This document shows positions 35,493 through 43,742 of a stretch of DNA of 64,000 nucleotides, piece by piece. Below the pieces are notes generated by a model. It made no database searches. It was not told where the DNA came from and was given only the letters and a program-made list of their open reading frames with translations. The translations under genes and the position numbers were made by a program. Position 1 is the stretch's first letter; every line of letters begins with the position of its first letter. This DNA comes from Oscillatoriales cyanobacterium (lineage in GTDB: Bacteria > Cyanobacteriota > Cyanobacteriia > Cyanobacteriales > Microcoleaceae). The stretch lies in the NCBI GenBank assembly GCA_004292955.1, contig RDXX01000043.1:1-64000 (forward strand). The letters run 5' to 3'.

Positions 35493-36515
35493 TCAGTCCT
35501 CTCTTTTGGCCGCACCCTCAGACCAAACAGGCAATTGATTAATCTTTTCCAGCGTGATATCTACATATTTTTTACCGTTCCCCGCCACATTTTCTCCAAA
35601 ATATCCATCATCGCCGTCGTGCTTGTGAGGGCCGCTGAAAGCTTCTGCATAGCGGCCTTGCGAACGCGCTTGATTGAAAGGTGAAGTCGCGTACCAGTAC
35701 CAGCGAGTCGGAAAAACGATGCCGCCAATATCCTCAATTGCATCGCGAGTGCCGCGAAAATGAAAAATGCGATCGGCTTCTGCAAAACCATTTTCTCCCG
35801 AAAACACGCCCCCAACCGAAACAACTGTAATTTCTGCATTCAGCCATTCTTTAAGATAGCGAGTAGCACCTAAAGCAACTTGTGCGCCCCCGCTAGTGCC
35901 AATTAAAATAACTTGCAAAGGTTTTTGAGGATTAGCTGAAATGGGAGATTGAGCATTCATGCGATCGATAATTACATTAGCAATTCCCTGATTGTATGCA
36001 AAACCGTAGCGATAATCTAGAGAAATTGCAAACCTCCAGAGATTGCGAATTTTGATAAATATATCGCCCGCAATTGGCCCGCTTTTTGCGTGTTCTGCAA
36101 ACCGCCAAAAAGGAGCTAGCAACCGCTGTCCTCCTAAACTTTTGTTAGAAGCTGAATAAGGAAAAATATCCCCCACTGCTACGCACTGCGGGTGACTTTT
36201 AACTAAACGCTTGAGAAAAAACTCTTCTCCCGGCGTTAATTCGTTCCCCGAAAAATCGCCAACTCCCGGTAAAAAGATGATATAACAATTGATCGGCGAA
36301 GACTTGCGCGCTTCTAGATTGCCGTTGTTTGAGGGCAATATCCCCGGCGGACTTTTCTTGATACCCAAGGTTTCGGCACTTTGACCCAGCCACCAGATCA
36401 CAGTTCCGATCGGCGAAAGAATGCCCCAAATTATCAGGATTACACCTGCGATGGTCAACAAATTTAAACTTCCCCCGCGCAGCCACGCAAGTATCTGCAA
36501 AATCAATCTTAGCAT
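35493..36515 (-). CDS. Membrane-anchored alpha/beta-hydrolase-like protein
   Basis: The 340-residue protein has an N-terminal hydrophobic segment (about 18-40) and then a domain with NCYIIFLPGVGDFSGNEL. A nucleophile elbow GTSGGAQVAL (Ser near 210) precedes VSVGGVFSGENG and a late histidine in GPHKHDGDDGYFG, a plausible Ser-Asp-His set. The order fits an alpha/beta hydrolase. I do not recognise a named family. The anchor would place the catalytic domain on one face of the membrane. It is divergent from the Yip1-like gene. Confidence 0.65.
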   Translation of the reverse strand: MLRLILQILAWLRGGSLNLLTIAGVILIIWGILSPIGTVIWWLGQSAETLGIKKSPPGILPSNNGNLEARKSSPINCYIIFLPGVGDFSGNELTPGEEFFLKRLVKSHPQCVAVGDIFPYSASNKSLGGQRLLAPFWRFAEHAKSGPIAGDIFIKIRNLWRFAISLDYRYGFAYNQGIANVIIDRMNAQSPISANPQKPLQVILIGTSGGAQVALGATRYLKEWLNAEITVVSVGGVFSGENGFAEADRIFHFRGTRDAIEDIGGIVFPTRWYWYATSPFNQARSQGRYAEAFSGPHKHDGDDGYFGENVAGNGKKYVDITLEKINQLPVWSEGAAKRED

Positions 36516-36637
36516 TTAATAAAATCTGGTAGAATGCCTGTTAATTACCTAATTACGTAGAAATAGTTTGGTGATTCTGCTGTATTAGAGCTTATTTTAT
36601 CCAACTTGTCAACTATCTTGAGGAGCAAGGATTAAAG

Positions 36638-37204
36638 GTGAAGGGAGAAGATTCAATTACAGGTTTGCGGGCAACGTTGTGGAACGCACTTTCTTTGAAC
36701 GGCAATTTTTATGAAAAAACTCCCTACACTGTCAGAACTAAGCGGATAGCTTTAACAATTGTAATTTTAGCAGCGGTGTCTCGTGTCTTGGGCAATGCCG
36801 TTATTTTGTTAATCAATCGAACTGAGCCATCAGTGTTATTTTTATCACTTTGGATAGATGGTTTGGCAGTCGTGGGCGGTTATTATTTTTGGACTTTTAC
36901 AATCTTTAAAATCGGTGAGTGGCTGAAACCGGGTCACGTCACTTATGGGGAGTTGCTGGTGCCGATCGGATTTGCCTACGCTCCCCAAGTGCTAAATTTC
37001 TTAACGTTGATTCCGTTGCTGGGAGAAGGCATAGAGCGGATATTAGCTGTGTGGAGTTTGCTGGCTGTAATTGTGGCGGTTCGCCAAGGTTTGGATATTC
37101 AAACTCGCTGGGCGGCGTTAATTTGTCTGGTGGGTTGGCCGTTGATTCAAATTGCGATCGGCTTTGTGAAAGTTATTGAACAGTTGCTTGCACAATGGCT
37201 TTAA
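36638..37204 (+). CDS. Yip1-family membrane protein
   Basis: The 188-residue protein starts at GTG with GAGGAGCAAGG about 10 bases upstream. After about 45 cytosolic residues it has four to five hydrophobic segments (about 47-68, 75-92, 108-130, 135-150, 158-180). The VTYGELLVPIGFAYAPQVLNFL core fits the bacterial Yip1 superfamily. Function is unknown for bacterial members. It ends where a long heptanucleotide repeat begins. Confidence 0.75.
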   Translation: MKGEDSITGLRATLWNALSLNGNFYEKTPYTVRTKRIALTIVILAAVSRVLGNAVILLINRTEPSVLFLSLWIDGLAVVGGYYFWTFTIFKIGEWLKPGHVTYGELLVPIGFAYAPQVLNFLTLIPLLGEGIERILAVWSLLAVIVAVRQGLDIQTRWAALICLVGWPLIQIAIGFVKVIEQLLAQWL

Positions 37205-37327
37205 ACAGTTGACAGTTGACAGTTGACAGTTGACAGTTGACAGTTGACAGTTGACAGTTGACAGTTGACAGTTGACAGTTGACAGTTGACAGTTGACAGT
37301 ACAGTTGACAGTTGACAGTTGACAGTT
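37205..37327. repeat. Heptanucleotide tandem repeat (CAGTTGA)n, about 17 copies
   Basis: Near-perfect cagttga units run from the stop codon of the Yip1-like gene. One two-base slip (acagtacagttg) occurs near 37300. This is the inverse complement of the GTCAACT arrays elsewhere. Confidence 0.95.
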
Positions 37328-37978
37328 CGAGAGCGAACTCTATCCTTAAGTCCGAGGATGGGAGTAATGAATAGTCTGATTTTAATTTCTGTCTCAAAGG
37401 GTTCCGGCTTTCAACCAATTATTTCCGGTAAAATGAGGAAAATATTATAAGTTAAAAGGCAAAATCACCGCAAAAAATGCTGAGTCTCAAGCCCTCTTAA
37501 TTTATTGGGCAAGCAGGCGACTAATAGCAATTAAAAAACGCTGTCGATTTGGTCGCAGGCGATCGATCGCACGCAGCAGTCCCTTGACCGGTTAAAATAA
37601 AATTGCTTTAGGGTGCAATACTTTGGCTCAAAGCACGTGATTTGAAACAAAAGCATTCCCCGATCGCCCCCCGAGGCACTTTCGCTTGCTTTCTTTGAGA
37701 AAATGCTTGACACAGTGGCAGCCGCCAAGTAAAGTAAGATCCAACATTATTAGCCTTAATTTGCATTGCCACTTGTAGCTCGTATTGTACAGCGTACTCC
37801 GAGACGGCAACCACACCCCTGCTATTCGGCTCTCCCCACTGTCCGCCCCTAATTACTAGCGATACATTGTTAAAGAAGGAAATACACAAAAATTTACATA
37901 TATAATTTGTGTAGTATTTCAAATCGCTCCTCACCAGCAGCGATACAGCCCTCGCCAAGACAGTAGGAAGGAAAAAAT
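37328..37978. other. Leader region of clpC, no gene seen
   Basis: About 650 bases with several CGATCG motifs. Frames on the minus strand (37531-37958) lack start signals and family resemblance. The last 120 bases (AT-rich, ataaaatt... and aggaaggaaa just before the ATG) probably hold the clpC promoter and ribosome-binding site. Confidence 0.45.
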
Positions 37979-40450
37979 ATGTTTGAACGCTTTACAGAAC
38001 AAGCCATTAAAGCAATAATGCTAGCTCAAGAGGAAGCACGGCGCCTCGGTCACAATTTTGTAGGCACCGAGCAAATTCTTCTGGGACTTGTCGGCGAAGG
38101 CACTGGCATCGCTGCAAAAGTATTACTGGATATGGGCCTCAACTTGAAAGAGGCGCGCAATGAAATCGAAAATATCATCGGTAGAGGTTCCGGGTTTCTC
38201 CCGCCAGAAATTCCGTTTACACCCCGCGTCAAGCGCATTTTTGAGACGGCGCTGAATGAAGCGCGGCAGTTAGGCCACAATTACATCGGCACCGAGCACA
38301 TTCTGCTTGGGTTGATTCAAGACGATGAAGGTGTGGCGGCGAAGGTGCTGCAAAACCTGGGAATCGATCGCCAGAGAGTTCGCACGCAGGTAATTCGTGC
38401 TGTGGGAGAAGTAGCGGCAATCCCCGGAGGCCGAGGAGATAGCGGTGGCGATCGCAAAATCCCAACTTTAGAAGAATTCGGCACTAACTTAACTAAGCTA
38501 GCAGCAGCCGGCAAACTCGATCCAGTCGTGGGCCGCGAAAATGAAATCGAGCGCGTGATCCAAGTGTTGGGGCGCCGCACGAAGAACAATCCAGTGTTAG
38601 TAGGCGAACCCGGAGTCGGCAAAACAGCCCTCGCCGAAGGCCTCGCCCAGCGGATTGTTAACAGAAACGTCCCGGAAATTTTAGAAGACAAACAAGTAAT
38701 CAGCCTCGATATGGGTTCGCTGATTGCTGGTACAAAATTCCGAGGCGAATTTGAGGAACGGCTGACGAAAATCATGGCAGAAATTCGCGCTGCCGGCAAT
38801 ATCATTCTGGTAATCGATGAGATTCATACCTTAGTTGGTGCAGGCGCGATTCAAGGTAGCATGGATGCTTCCAATATGCTCAAACCAGCCCTCGCCCGAG
38901 GTGAATTGCAGTGTGTCGGCGCGACTACCTTGGATGAATACCGCAAGCACATCGAGCGCGATGCAGCCCTAGAACGCCGTTTCCAACCGATTAAAGTCGG
39001 CGAACCGAGTGTGGCTGAAACAATAGAAATATTGTACGGTTTGCGATCGGCCTACGAACAGCACCACCGACTGACAATTTCCGATGCAGCTTTAGAAGCA
39101 GCGGCTACACTGTCAGACAGGTACATTAACGATCGATTTTTGCCAGACAAGGCGATCGACTTAATTGACGAAGCAGGTTCCCGCGTGCACGTGCTGAACT
39201 CGCAAACCCCGCCCGAAGTTAAAGAACTCAAAAAACAACTTCCGGCCGTCAGTAAAGAAAAAGATGCTGCTGTGCGCGAACAAGACTTCGACAAAGCAGG
39301 CAAATTGCGCGATCGCGAATTAGAAATCGAAGCTGAAATCGCCGAAGCTACAATCAACAAAAGCCAAGTCAGAATCTCTCCCATCGTCACCGAAGAAGAC
39401 ATCGCCCACATCGTGGCAAATTGGACGGGAGTACCTGTTAGCAAGTTGACAGAATCGGAATCGGAATTGCTGCTGCATATGGAAGACACCTTGCACCAGC
39501 GTTTGATCGGTCAAGAAGAAGCTGTCAGCGCAGTTTCTCGGGCGATCCGCCGCGCGCGGGTAGGCTTAAAAAATCCCAATCGCCCGATCGCCAGTTTCAT
39601 CTTTTCCGGCCCCACAGGCGTCGGCAAAACCGAACTGACAAAAGCCTTAGCAACATATTTCTTCGGTTCCGAAGAAGCGATGATTCGGTTAGATATGTCC
39701 GAGTTTATGGAACGCCACACTGTTTCTAAACTCATCGGTTCGCCTCCGGGTTACGTTGGCTACGACGAAGGCGGCCAACTAACAGAAGCAGTCCGGCGCC
39801 GTCCTTACACGGTAGTCTTGTTCGACGAAATCGAAAAAGCTCACCCGGATGTCTTCAACATGATGCTGCAAATCTTGGAAGACGGCCGTTTGACTGATGC
39901 TAAAGGTCGCACGGTAGACTTCAAGAATACGCTGCTGATCATGACATCAAACATCGGTTCGCGAGTCATTGAAAAAGGCGGCGGCGGTTTAGGCTTCGAG
40001 TTTGCCGAAAGTGCCGCAGACGGTCAGTACAACCGGGTTCGCAGCTTGGTAAACGAAGAATTGAAACAGTTCTTCCGTCCCGAATTTATCAACCGCTTGG
40101 ATGAAATTATCGTCTTCCGCCAGTTGAACAAGGCAGAAATCAAGCAGATTGCTGACATCTTGTTGCAGGAAATTTTCAGTCGCTTAACCGAACAGGGTAT
40201 TACTTTGTCGGTGACAGACAAGTTCAAGGATTTGTTAGTTAAAGAAGGCTACAATCCCAGCTACGGTGCTCGACCATTGCGCCGCGCCATCATGCGGTTG
40301 TTGGAAGATGTACTGGCTGAGGAAATGCTGTCTGGGAAGCTGAAAGACGGCCAAAGTGCGATCGTAGATGTGGATGAAAACGGTCAGGTTAAGGTATTGC
40401 CAGGTGGCGAATCTGAACCGAGATTGCCGGAATTCGCATTGAGTCATTAA
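37979..40450 (+). CDS. clpC: ATP-dependent Clp protease ATPase subunit ClpC
   Basis: ClpC is an AAA+ unfoldase that threads proteins into ClpP-type peptidase rings and is essential in many cyanobacteria. The 823-residue protein has two N-domain repeats (1-145, [20 protein letters not shown]), and AAA1 with Walker [14 protein letters not shown] near 209 and Walker [10 protein letters not shown] coiled M domain contains a UVR-like [14 protein letters not shown], and AAA2 has [14 protein letters not shown] near 543. A GGGLGF loop near 665 is the ClpP-binding type. ATG has a GGAAGGA site just upstream, and a strong terminator follows. Confidence 0.97.
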   Translation: MFERFTEQAIKAIMLAQEEARRLGHNFVGTEQILLGLVGEGTGIAAKVLLDMGLNLKEARNEIENIIGRGSGFLPPEIPFTPRVKRIFETALNEARQLGHNYIGTEHILLGLIQDDEGVAAKVLQNLGIDRQRVRTQVIRAVGEVAAIPGGRGDSGGDRKIPTLEEFGTNLTKLAAAGKLDPVVGRENEIERVIQVLGRRTKNNPVLVGEPGVGKTALAEGLAQRIVNRNVPEILEDKQVISLDMGSLIAGTKFRGEFEERLTKIMAEIRAAGNIILVIDEIHTLVGAGAIQGSMDASNMLKPALARGELQCVGATTLDEYRKHIERDAALERRFQPIKVGEPSVAETIEILYGLRSAYEQHHRLTISDAALEAAATLSDRYINDRFLPDKAIDLIDEAGSRVHVLNSQTPPEVKELKKQLPAVSKEKDAAVREQDFDKAGKLRDRELEIEAEIAEATINKSQVRISPIVTEEDIAHIVANWTGVPVSKLTESESELLLHMEDTLHQRLIGQEEAVSAVSRAIRRARVGLKNPNRPIASFIFSGPTGVGKTELTKALATYFFGSEEAMIRLDMSEFMERHTVSKLIGSPPGYVGYDEGGQLTEAVRRRPYTVVLFDEIEKAHPDVFNMMLQILEDGRLTDAKGRTVDFKNTLLIMTSNIGSRVIEKGGGGLGFEFAESAADGQYNRVRSLVNEELKQFFRPEFINRLDEIIVFRQLNKAEIKQIADILLQEIFSRLTEQGITLSVTDKFKDLLVKEGYNPSYGARPLRRAIMRLLEDVLAEEMLSGKLKDGQSAIVDVDENGQVKVLPGGESEPRLPEFALSH

Positions 40451-40480
40451 GTGCGATGACACGCAGATAAATAACGTCTG

Positions 40481-40519
40481 ATTAAAAACCCGGTTTCTTG
40501 CAGGAACCGGGTTTTTAAT
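40481..40519 (+). terminator. Rho-independent terminator of clpC
   Basis: ATTAAAAACCCGGTT (40481-40495) pairs over 15 bases with AACCGGGTTTTTAAT (40505-40519). A T-run on the plus strand follows the GC core, and an A-run precedes it, so it may work on both strands. Confidence 0.9.
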
Positions 40520-40550
40520 TAAAAAATGCCAGTTTGTAAGGTGCAAAAGC

Positions 40551-40610
40551 AGTTTGTAGTGCGGACTTCAGTCCGCAAAAAGCTGCGGACTTCAGTCCGC
40601 ACTACGAACT
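40551..40610. repeat. GCGGACTTCAGTCCGC double-hairpin repeat
   Basis: AGTTTGTAGTGCGGACTTCAGTCCGC and its inverse ending ACTACGAACT form two nested palindromes. Same family as 11271-11470. Confidence 0.85.
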
Positions 40611-40638
40611 AAATCGCATTTTTTGGCATTAATCCTAA

Positions 40639-41037
40639 TTAGATGAACAAACTAGGTGACACTTTAAAATAATCGCCGAGTGCCTTAGCTTGTGCTTTGC
40701 TAATTGCTCGTTTACCATTGACAACCTCAGACACTACGCCACTCGATCCAATGATGCCCACTAAGTCAGCTTGACGGGTGCCGCTGGCTTCCATGATGTG
40801 TTGCAAAATTTCGTGAGGTTCGGATTTGTCGATCGCATAGTTTTGATCCTCGTAAACTTCAATTAGCGTTACCAATAACTTGTGTAAAGCTTTTTCTTCG
40901 AGAGTGCGGTTTTTGGCGAACGTCAGCCCCTCTGCGACTGCTAGGAGGCGATCGTATTCTGCCTCGGTTTCGATCGCCCGTGGAGCGACTTCTGCCAGCA
41001 AATTGCTATAATTAGCTCGATCAAAAGTAAGGGTCAT
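40639..41037 (-). CDS. higA: HigA-type antitoxin
   Basis: The 132-residue protein has an acidic N-terminal half (ETEAEYDRLLAVAEGLTFAK) and a C-terminal helix-turn-helix (RQADLVGIIGSSGVVSEVVN, then SKAQAKALGDYFKV), as in HigA antitoxins of HigB-HigA modules. The antitoxin binds the toxin and represses its own operator. It overlaps the toxin gene by 17 bases, with the toxin first, the order usual for higBA. The truncated copy at 8479 is a relative. Confidence 0.9.
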   Translation of the reverse strand: MTLTFDRANYSNLLAEVAPRAIETEAEYDRLLAVAEGLTFAKNRTLEEKALHKLLVTLIEVYEDQNYAIDKSEPHEILQHIMEASGTRQADLVGIIGSSGVVSEVVNGKRAISKAQAKALGDYFKVSPSLFI

Positions 41038-41320
41038 TTTTCCATTTGTTTTTATCGTATTCAGCGTGGGTTAGGAAATATTTGTAATAAACCGTTTGGC
41101 TCTCGTAGTCTATGCCGACGATCAGGCGATATTCGTTACCTTTGATATTAAAAACAGTGAAATTTCCCACTGCTTCGGCATCCCGGTAAATCTTGCGAAG
41201 ATCGTCCAAGTTCTGGCATTCTACTTTCTTGACAGTCGCATACCAGCTATCAATTGGTTTTTTGACATCGGGATACATGGCAGCGTCGTCACGGAGAGTG
41301 CGAATTGAAATTAGGTGCAT
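41021..41320 (-). CDS. higB: HigB-type toxin (mRNA interferase)
   Basis: The 99-residue protein matches HigB toxins: an N-terminal MHLISIRTLRDDA strand-helix, the central SWYATVKKVECQNLDDLRKI, a GNEYRLIVGIDY strand pair and the terminal FLTHAEYDKNKW. HigB cleaves mRNA on the ribosome. The C-terminal HAEYDK block carries residues used in the family fold. Transcribed with higA, toxin first. Confidence 0.9.
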   Translation of the reverse strand: MHLISIRTLRDDAAMYPDVKKPIDSWYATVKKVECQNLDDLRKIYRDAEAVGNFTVFNIKGNEYRLIVGIDYESQTVYYKYFLTHAEYDKNKWKNDPYF

Positions 41321-41575
41321 GAATTTTTAATATCTTTTGTTGAATTTTTATCATCGATTTGCTAACTTCCACGAAACACTACGTCTTTATTCTCTCATTT
41401 TGAGAGGTAGATGTCAAGAGCCGATCGCCCCCAATCTTAAAAATTCTCAGAATTAATAAATAATCTGTGGAACGAAGCGGCTAAATTCACAAAAGCCACA
41501 GAATAAAGAAAAGAGAGCAAGAGAGGCGATCGAGATATGAGAAAGAAATGTCGAGATCGGGCGATCGCACAAACT
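41321..41575. other. Spacer upstream of higBA, no gene seen
   Basis: Probable higBA promoter and autoregulatory operator region. A TCTCATTTTGAGAG imperfect palindrome lies at about 41394-41407. Confidence 0.4.
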
Positions 41576-41761
41576 TTACTGTCGCCCCTGCTTTTCATCA
41601 GACAAAGACTGCTGTTTTAGCAGTTTCTCCTCATGGTCTACAAGAGCTTTCTCCAAAAGGAATGCTGCCAAATTGCTAGTCGATCGACCTTCTTGTTTCG
41701 CCCATTCCTCAAGGCGAGTGTAAATTCCGTCTGCTAAATATGTTGATAAGCGTTTGGTCAT
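41576..41761 (-). CDS. Ribbon-helix-helix (CopG-like) protein, copy 1
   Basis: The 61-residue protein starts MTKRLSTYLADGIYTRLEEW and has the beta-helix-helix layout of CopG/Arc-type DNA-binding proteins (GRSTSNLAAFLLEKAL). It is 60 bases downstream of a near-identical gene at 41823. Both have a charged C-terminal tail ending SDEKQGRQ. No toxin gene is adjacent. Function unknown; an orphan antitoxin or a small repressor are the options. Confidence 0.8.
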   Translation of the reverse strand: MTKRLSTYLADGIYTRLEEWAKQEGRSTSNLAAFLLEKALVDHEEKLLKQQSLSDEKQGRQ

Positions 41762-41822
41762 CAGAGACTAAGTTTTTGTTTAAGCTGAGTGTCAGTATAT
41801 CGTTGGTGATTTCATAGCAATT

Positions 41823-42011
41823 TTACTGTCGCCCCTGCTTTTCATCAGATGGGGGTGGTGGCTGTTTTTGGATTTTTTCCTGTTCTTCTCTCGCAGCTTT
41901 TTCTAAAAGGAATGCTGCTAAGCTGCTGATTGAACGGCGTTCTCGATCGGCCCAATCTTCAAGAATGTCATAGATTCCTTCAGCTAAATAAGTTGTCAAG
42001 CGTTTGGTCAT
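41823..42011 (-). CDS. Ribbon-helix-helix (CopG-like) protein, copy 2
   Basis: The 62-residue paralogue of the gene at 41576 has the same MTKRL-TYLA start, the RRSISSLAAFLLEKA helix and the SDEKQGRQ end. The two differ mainly in helix 1 (ILEDWADRE for RLEEWAKQE) and in the linker. A recent tandem duplication is likely. If both dimerise through the beta ribbon, heterodimers are possible. Confidence 0.8.
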   Translation of the reverse strand: MTKRLTTYLAEGIYDILEDWADRERRSISSLAAFLLEKAAREEQEKIQKQPPPPSDEKQGRQ

Positions 42012-42198
42012 CGGAGATTTAGTTTTGTTTAAGCCGATCTTAAGTGTGCTGCATTTAGGTCTTTATGTCTAACTGTCACGTATCCACTACATATGTGTGA
42101 CTATTGCGTGCTATACTCGGAACAGTCAAAAGCCAGCGCGTCCCCTAGGAAAGTTCGTCGCTGGCCTGTGGCTTCCCAAATTCAGGAGACCTAAAACC

Positions 42199-42621
42199 AT
42201 GATAGAACCTTCCAGCGACGGGAGCGAATTTTCCCGCGGCTATCAGCAGGCCTTAGACGATTTCGGCATTTCGCAACTGCTATTGTGCATCCGCAACTAC
42301 TCTGACAGCGATTTCGATGCCCTGCGGATGCAGTTGAAGCAAAAAGAGCTCAACAGGTTAGCGGCGCATCTCATCGAACAGTTGGCGGCCAACCTCACGG
42401 GTAGTCTTATCGCCAGTTACCTCAACACTCTGAGAAAAGCAGGTGACTCTTCCAAACCTTGGGCAATCGTGCGGATTTTGCCCAATGCTCAAAACCACAC
42501 TGTTTCCCGTTTTTGCAATCGCCAAGATGCGGACGATCATTTAAGAGCTTTGCGGCGGTTTGTGCGATCGGGAATCTTTGAGATTGCGTTCGATAGAGCT
42601 GGCGATCCAGAGTTAGATTAA
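42199..42621 (+). CDS. Conserved cyanobacterial hypothetical protein
   Basis: I choose the ATG at 42199 because AGGAGA lies 10 bases upstream and the sequence before it is not protein-like; the frame is open from 42097. The 140-residue protein is helical, with FSRGYQQALDDFGISQLLLC, an LIEQLAANLTGSLIASYLNT stretch and a C-terminal HLRALRRFVRSGIFEIAFD. A beta segment PWAIVRILPNAQNHTVSRFC precedes the last helix. I do not recognise a family or function. Confidence 0.65.
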   Translation: MIEPSSDGSEFSRGYQQALDDFGISQLLLCIRNYSDSDFDALRMQLKQKELNRLAAHLIEQLAANLTGSLIASYLNTLRKAGDSSKPWAIVRILPNAQNHTVSRFCNRQDADDHLRALRRFVRSGIFEIAFDRAGDPELD

Positions 42622-42643
42622 ACAATTAATAGCTCTGCTTTAC

Positions 42644-42661
42644 GGTGGGTTTCTGCCCACC
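42644..42661 (+). terminator. Short GC hairpin after the hypothetical gene
   Basis: GGTGGG (42644-42649) pairs with CCCACC (42656-42661), followed by TTTG. Possible terminator. Confidence 0.45.
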
Positions 42662-42742
42662 TTTGCCTATAATTGTTTGCTGATTCTTGTTCATTTAGAC
42701 TCTCAAGTCGCGCCACAAAAAAAATAGTATGAGTCCAGCTTT

Positions 42743-43306
42743 TTATCCCAACACATCAACTACAGCAATTTCTATATCTGGAAAAGCTAGAATAGATAAA
42801 ATCTTACCCCGCTGGAATCTTTGAATATTTTGGTATCCCGATGGAGAAGGTTCGCGATAAACTACGACACATTGCTCGTTAATATCTACCAGCCAAACTT
42901 CTGCAATACCCGCTTCAGCATAAAGAGGAATTTTGATATTTCTGTCAGTTTCAGCGGTTGTATCCGCTACTTCCACAATTAGTAAAATATCCTCCGACTG
43001 AGGATGTCCCAATTCATAAAAATCATCGCGCCGCCGCAGTAAGGAAATATCCGGTTCAGGTTCAGAGCGATCGCCCAATTCTACCGGATCTTGGACTCCA
43101 ATGGTTACTCTTGATAATAAGCGGATATAGAATAACTCTGTCAGGCGCTTGACATGGGATGTGTGCCTTCTACCGACGGCGGCCATTTGAACAATTTCTC
43201 CTCGAATCAATTCAACTCGATCATCTTTTGTCAAGATCCCAGATTCAATCATCTGATGATATTCTTTTACTGTGAACAGGCGCTTGATTAACTGAGTTGT
43301 CATCAC
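42743..43306 (-). CDS. Uma2-family (DUF820) putative endonuclease
   Basis: The 187-residue protein carries the Uma2/DUF820 order: FTVKEYHQMIESGIL, DDRVELIRGEIVQMAAVGRR, the PEPDISLLRRRDDFY strand, ILLIVEVADTTAETDRNIKI and YAEAGIAEVWLVDI. The E...D...ExA residues suit the PD-(D/E)XK nuclease fold. The family is strongly expanded in cyanobacteria and its role is unsettled. It is a single gene. Confidence 0.88.
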   Translation of the reverse strand: MMTTQLIKRLFTVKEYHQMIESGILTKDDRVELIRGEIVQMAAVGRRHTSHVKRLTELFYIRLLSRVTIGVQDPVELGDRSEPEPDISLLRRRDDFYELGHPQSEDILLIVEVADTTAETDRNIKIPLYAEAGIAEVWLVDINEQCVVVYREPSPSGYQNIQRFQRGKILSILAFPDIEIAVVDVLG

Positions 43307-43742
43307 TTATTTGGCGCTCCTTTTAGTTGCCCTTTTTCTGTTGCATCGCCTTTGCTGCTTTCACCATCTCAAATTGCGGCGCAAAAAAAAGGAATTTTTA
43401 CCTATTGATTTTGGTTGATTTTTGAGTTATATTTTAGATAATGGAAGTGGTGACTTCAGTTTTAAAAATGCCACCACTTCCATTATGATATAATACCTTT
43501 TTAAGCCGGGAATGTCAAGCCTTTGACCCGAAAAAAAAGGGCGTTTTTTTTAGATTTTATCGTAAAAAAATGTAGTTTTGGTAAGCCCGCTCTTCCGGCG
43601 CAACAGGATTTGATTAGACGAGCAATTGCATTAATCTTTGATTGATAGAGCAACCGCAGATGTCATGCAGATCGACGCAGATTAACGCAGATACTTTGAA
43701 GAAGAGCGAGGGAATGAAACGAAGAGGTCTATTGCGGAAAAT
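43307..43742. other. Intergenic region with a 15-bp inverted repeat
   Basis: ATAATGGAAGTGGTG (43438-43452) is inverted at 43472-43486, a strong stem with a 19-base loop. An AACCGCAGATGTCA repeat copy lies at about 43650-43692. The remainder is AT-rich with A- and T-runs and shows no gene. Confidence 0.6.

Noticed and set aside
42097-42198. Longer start for the hypothetical protein at 42199
   Set aside because: The extension is not protein-like and the AGGAGA ribosome-binding site belongs to the ATG at 42199.
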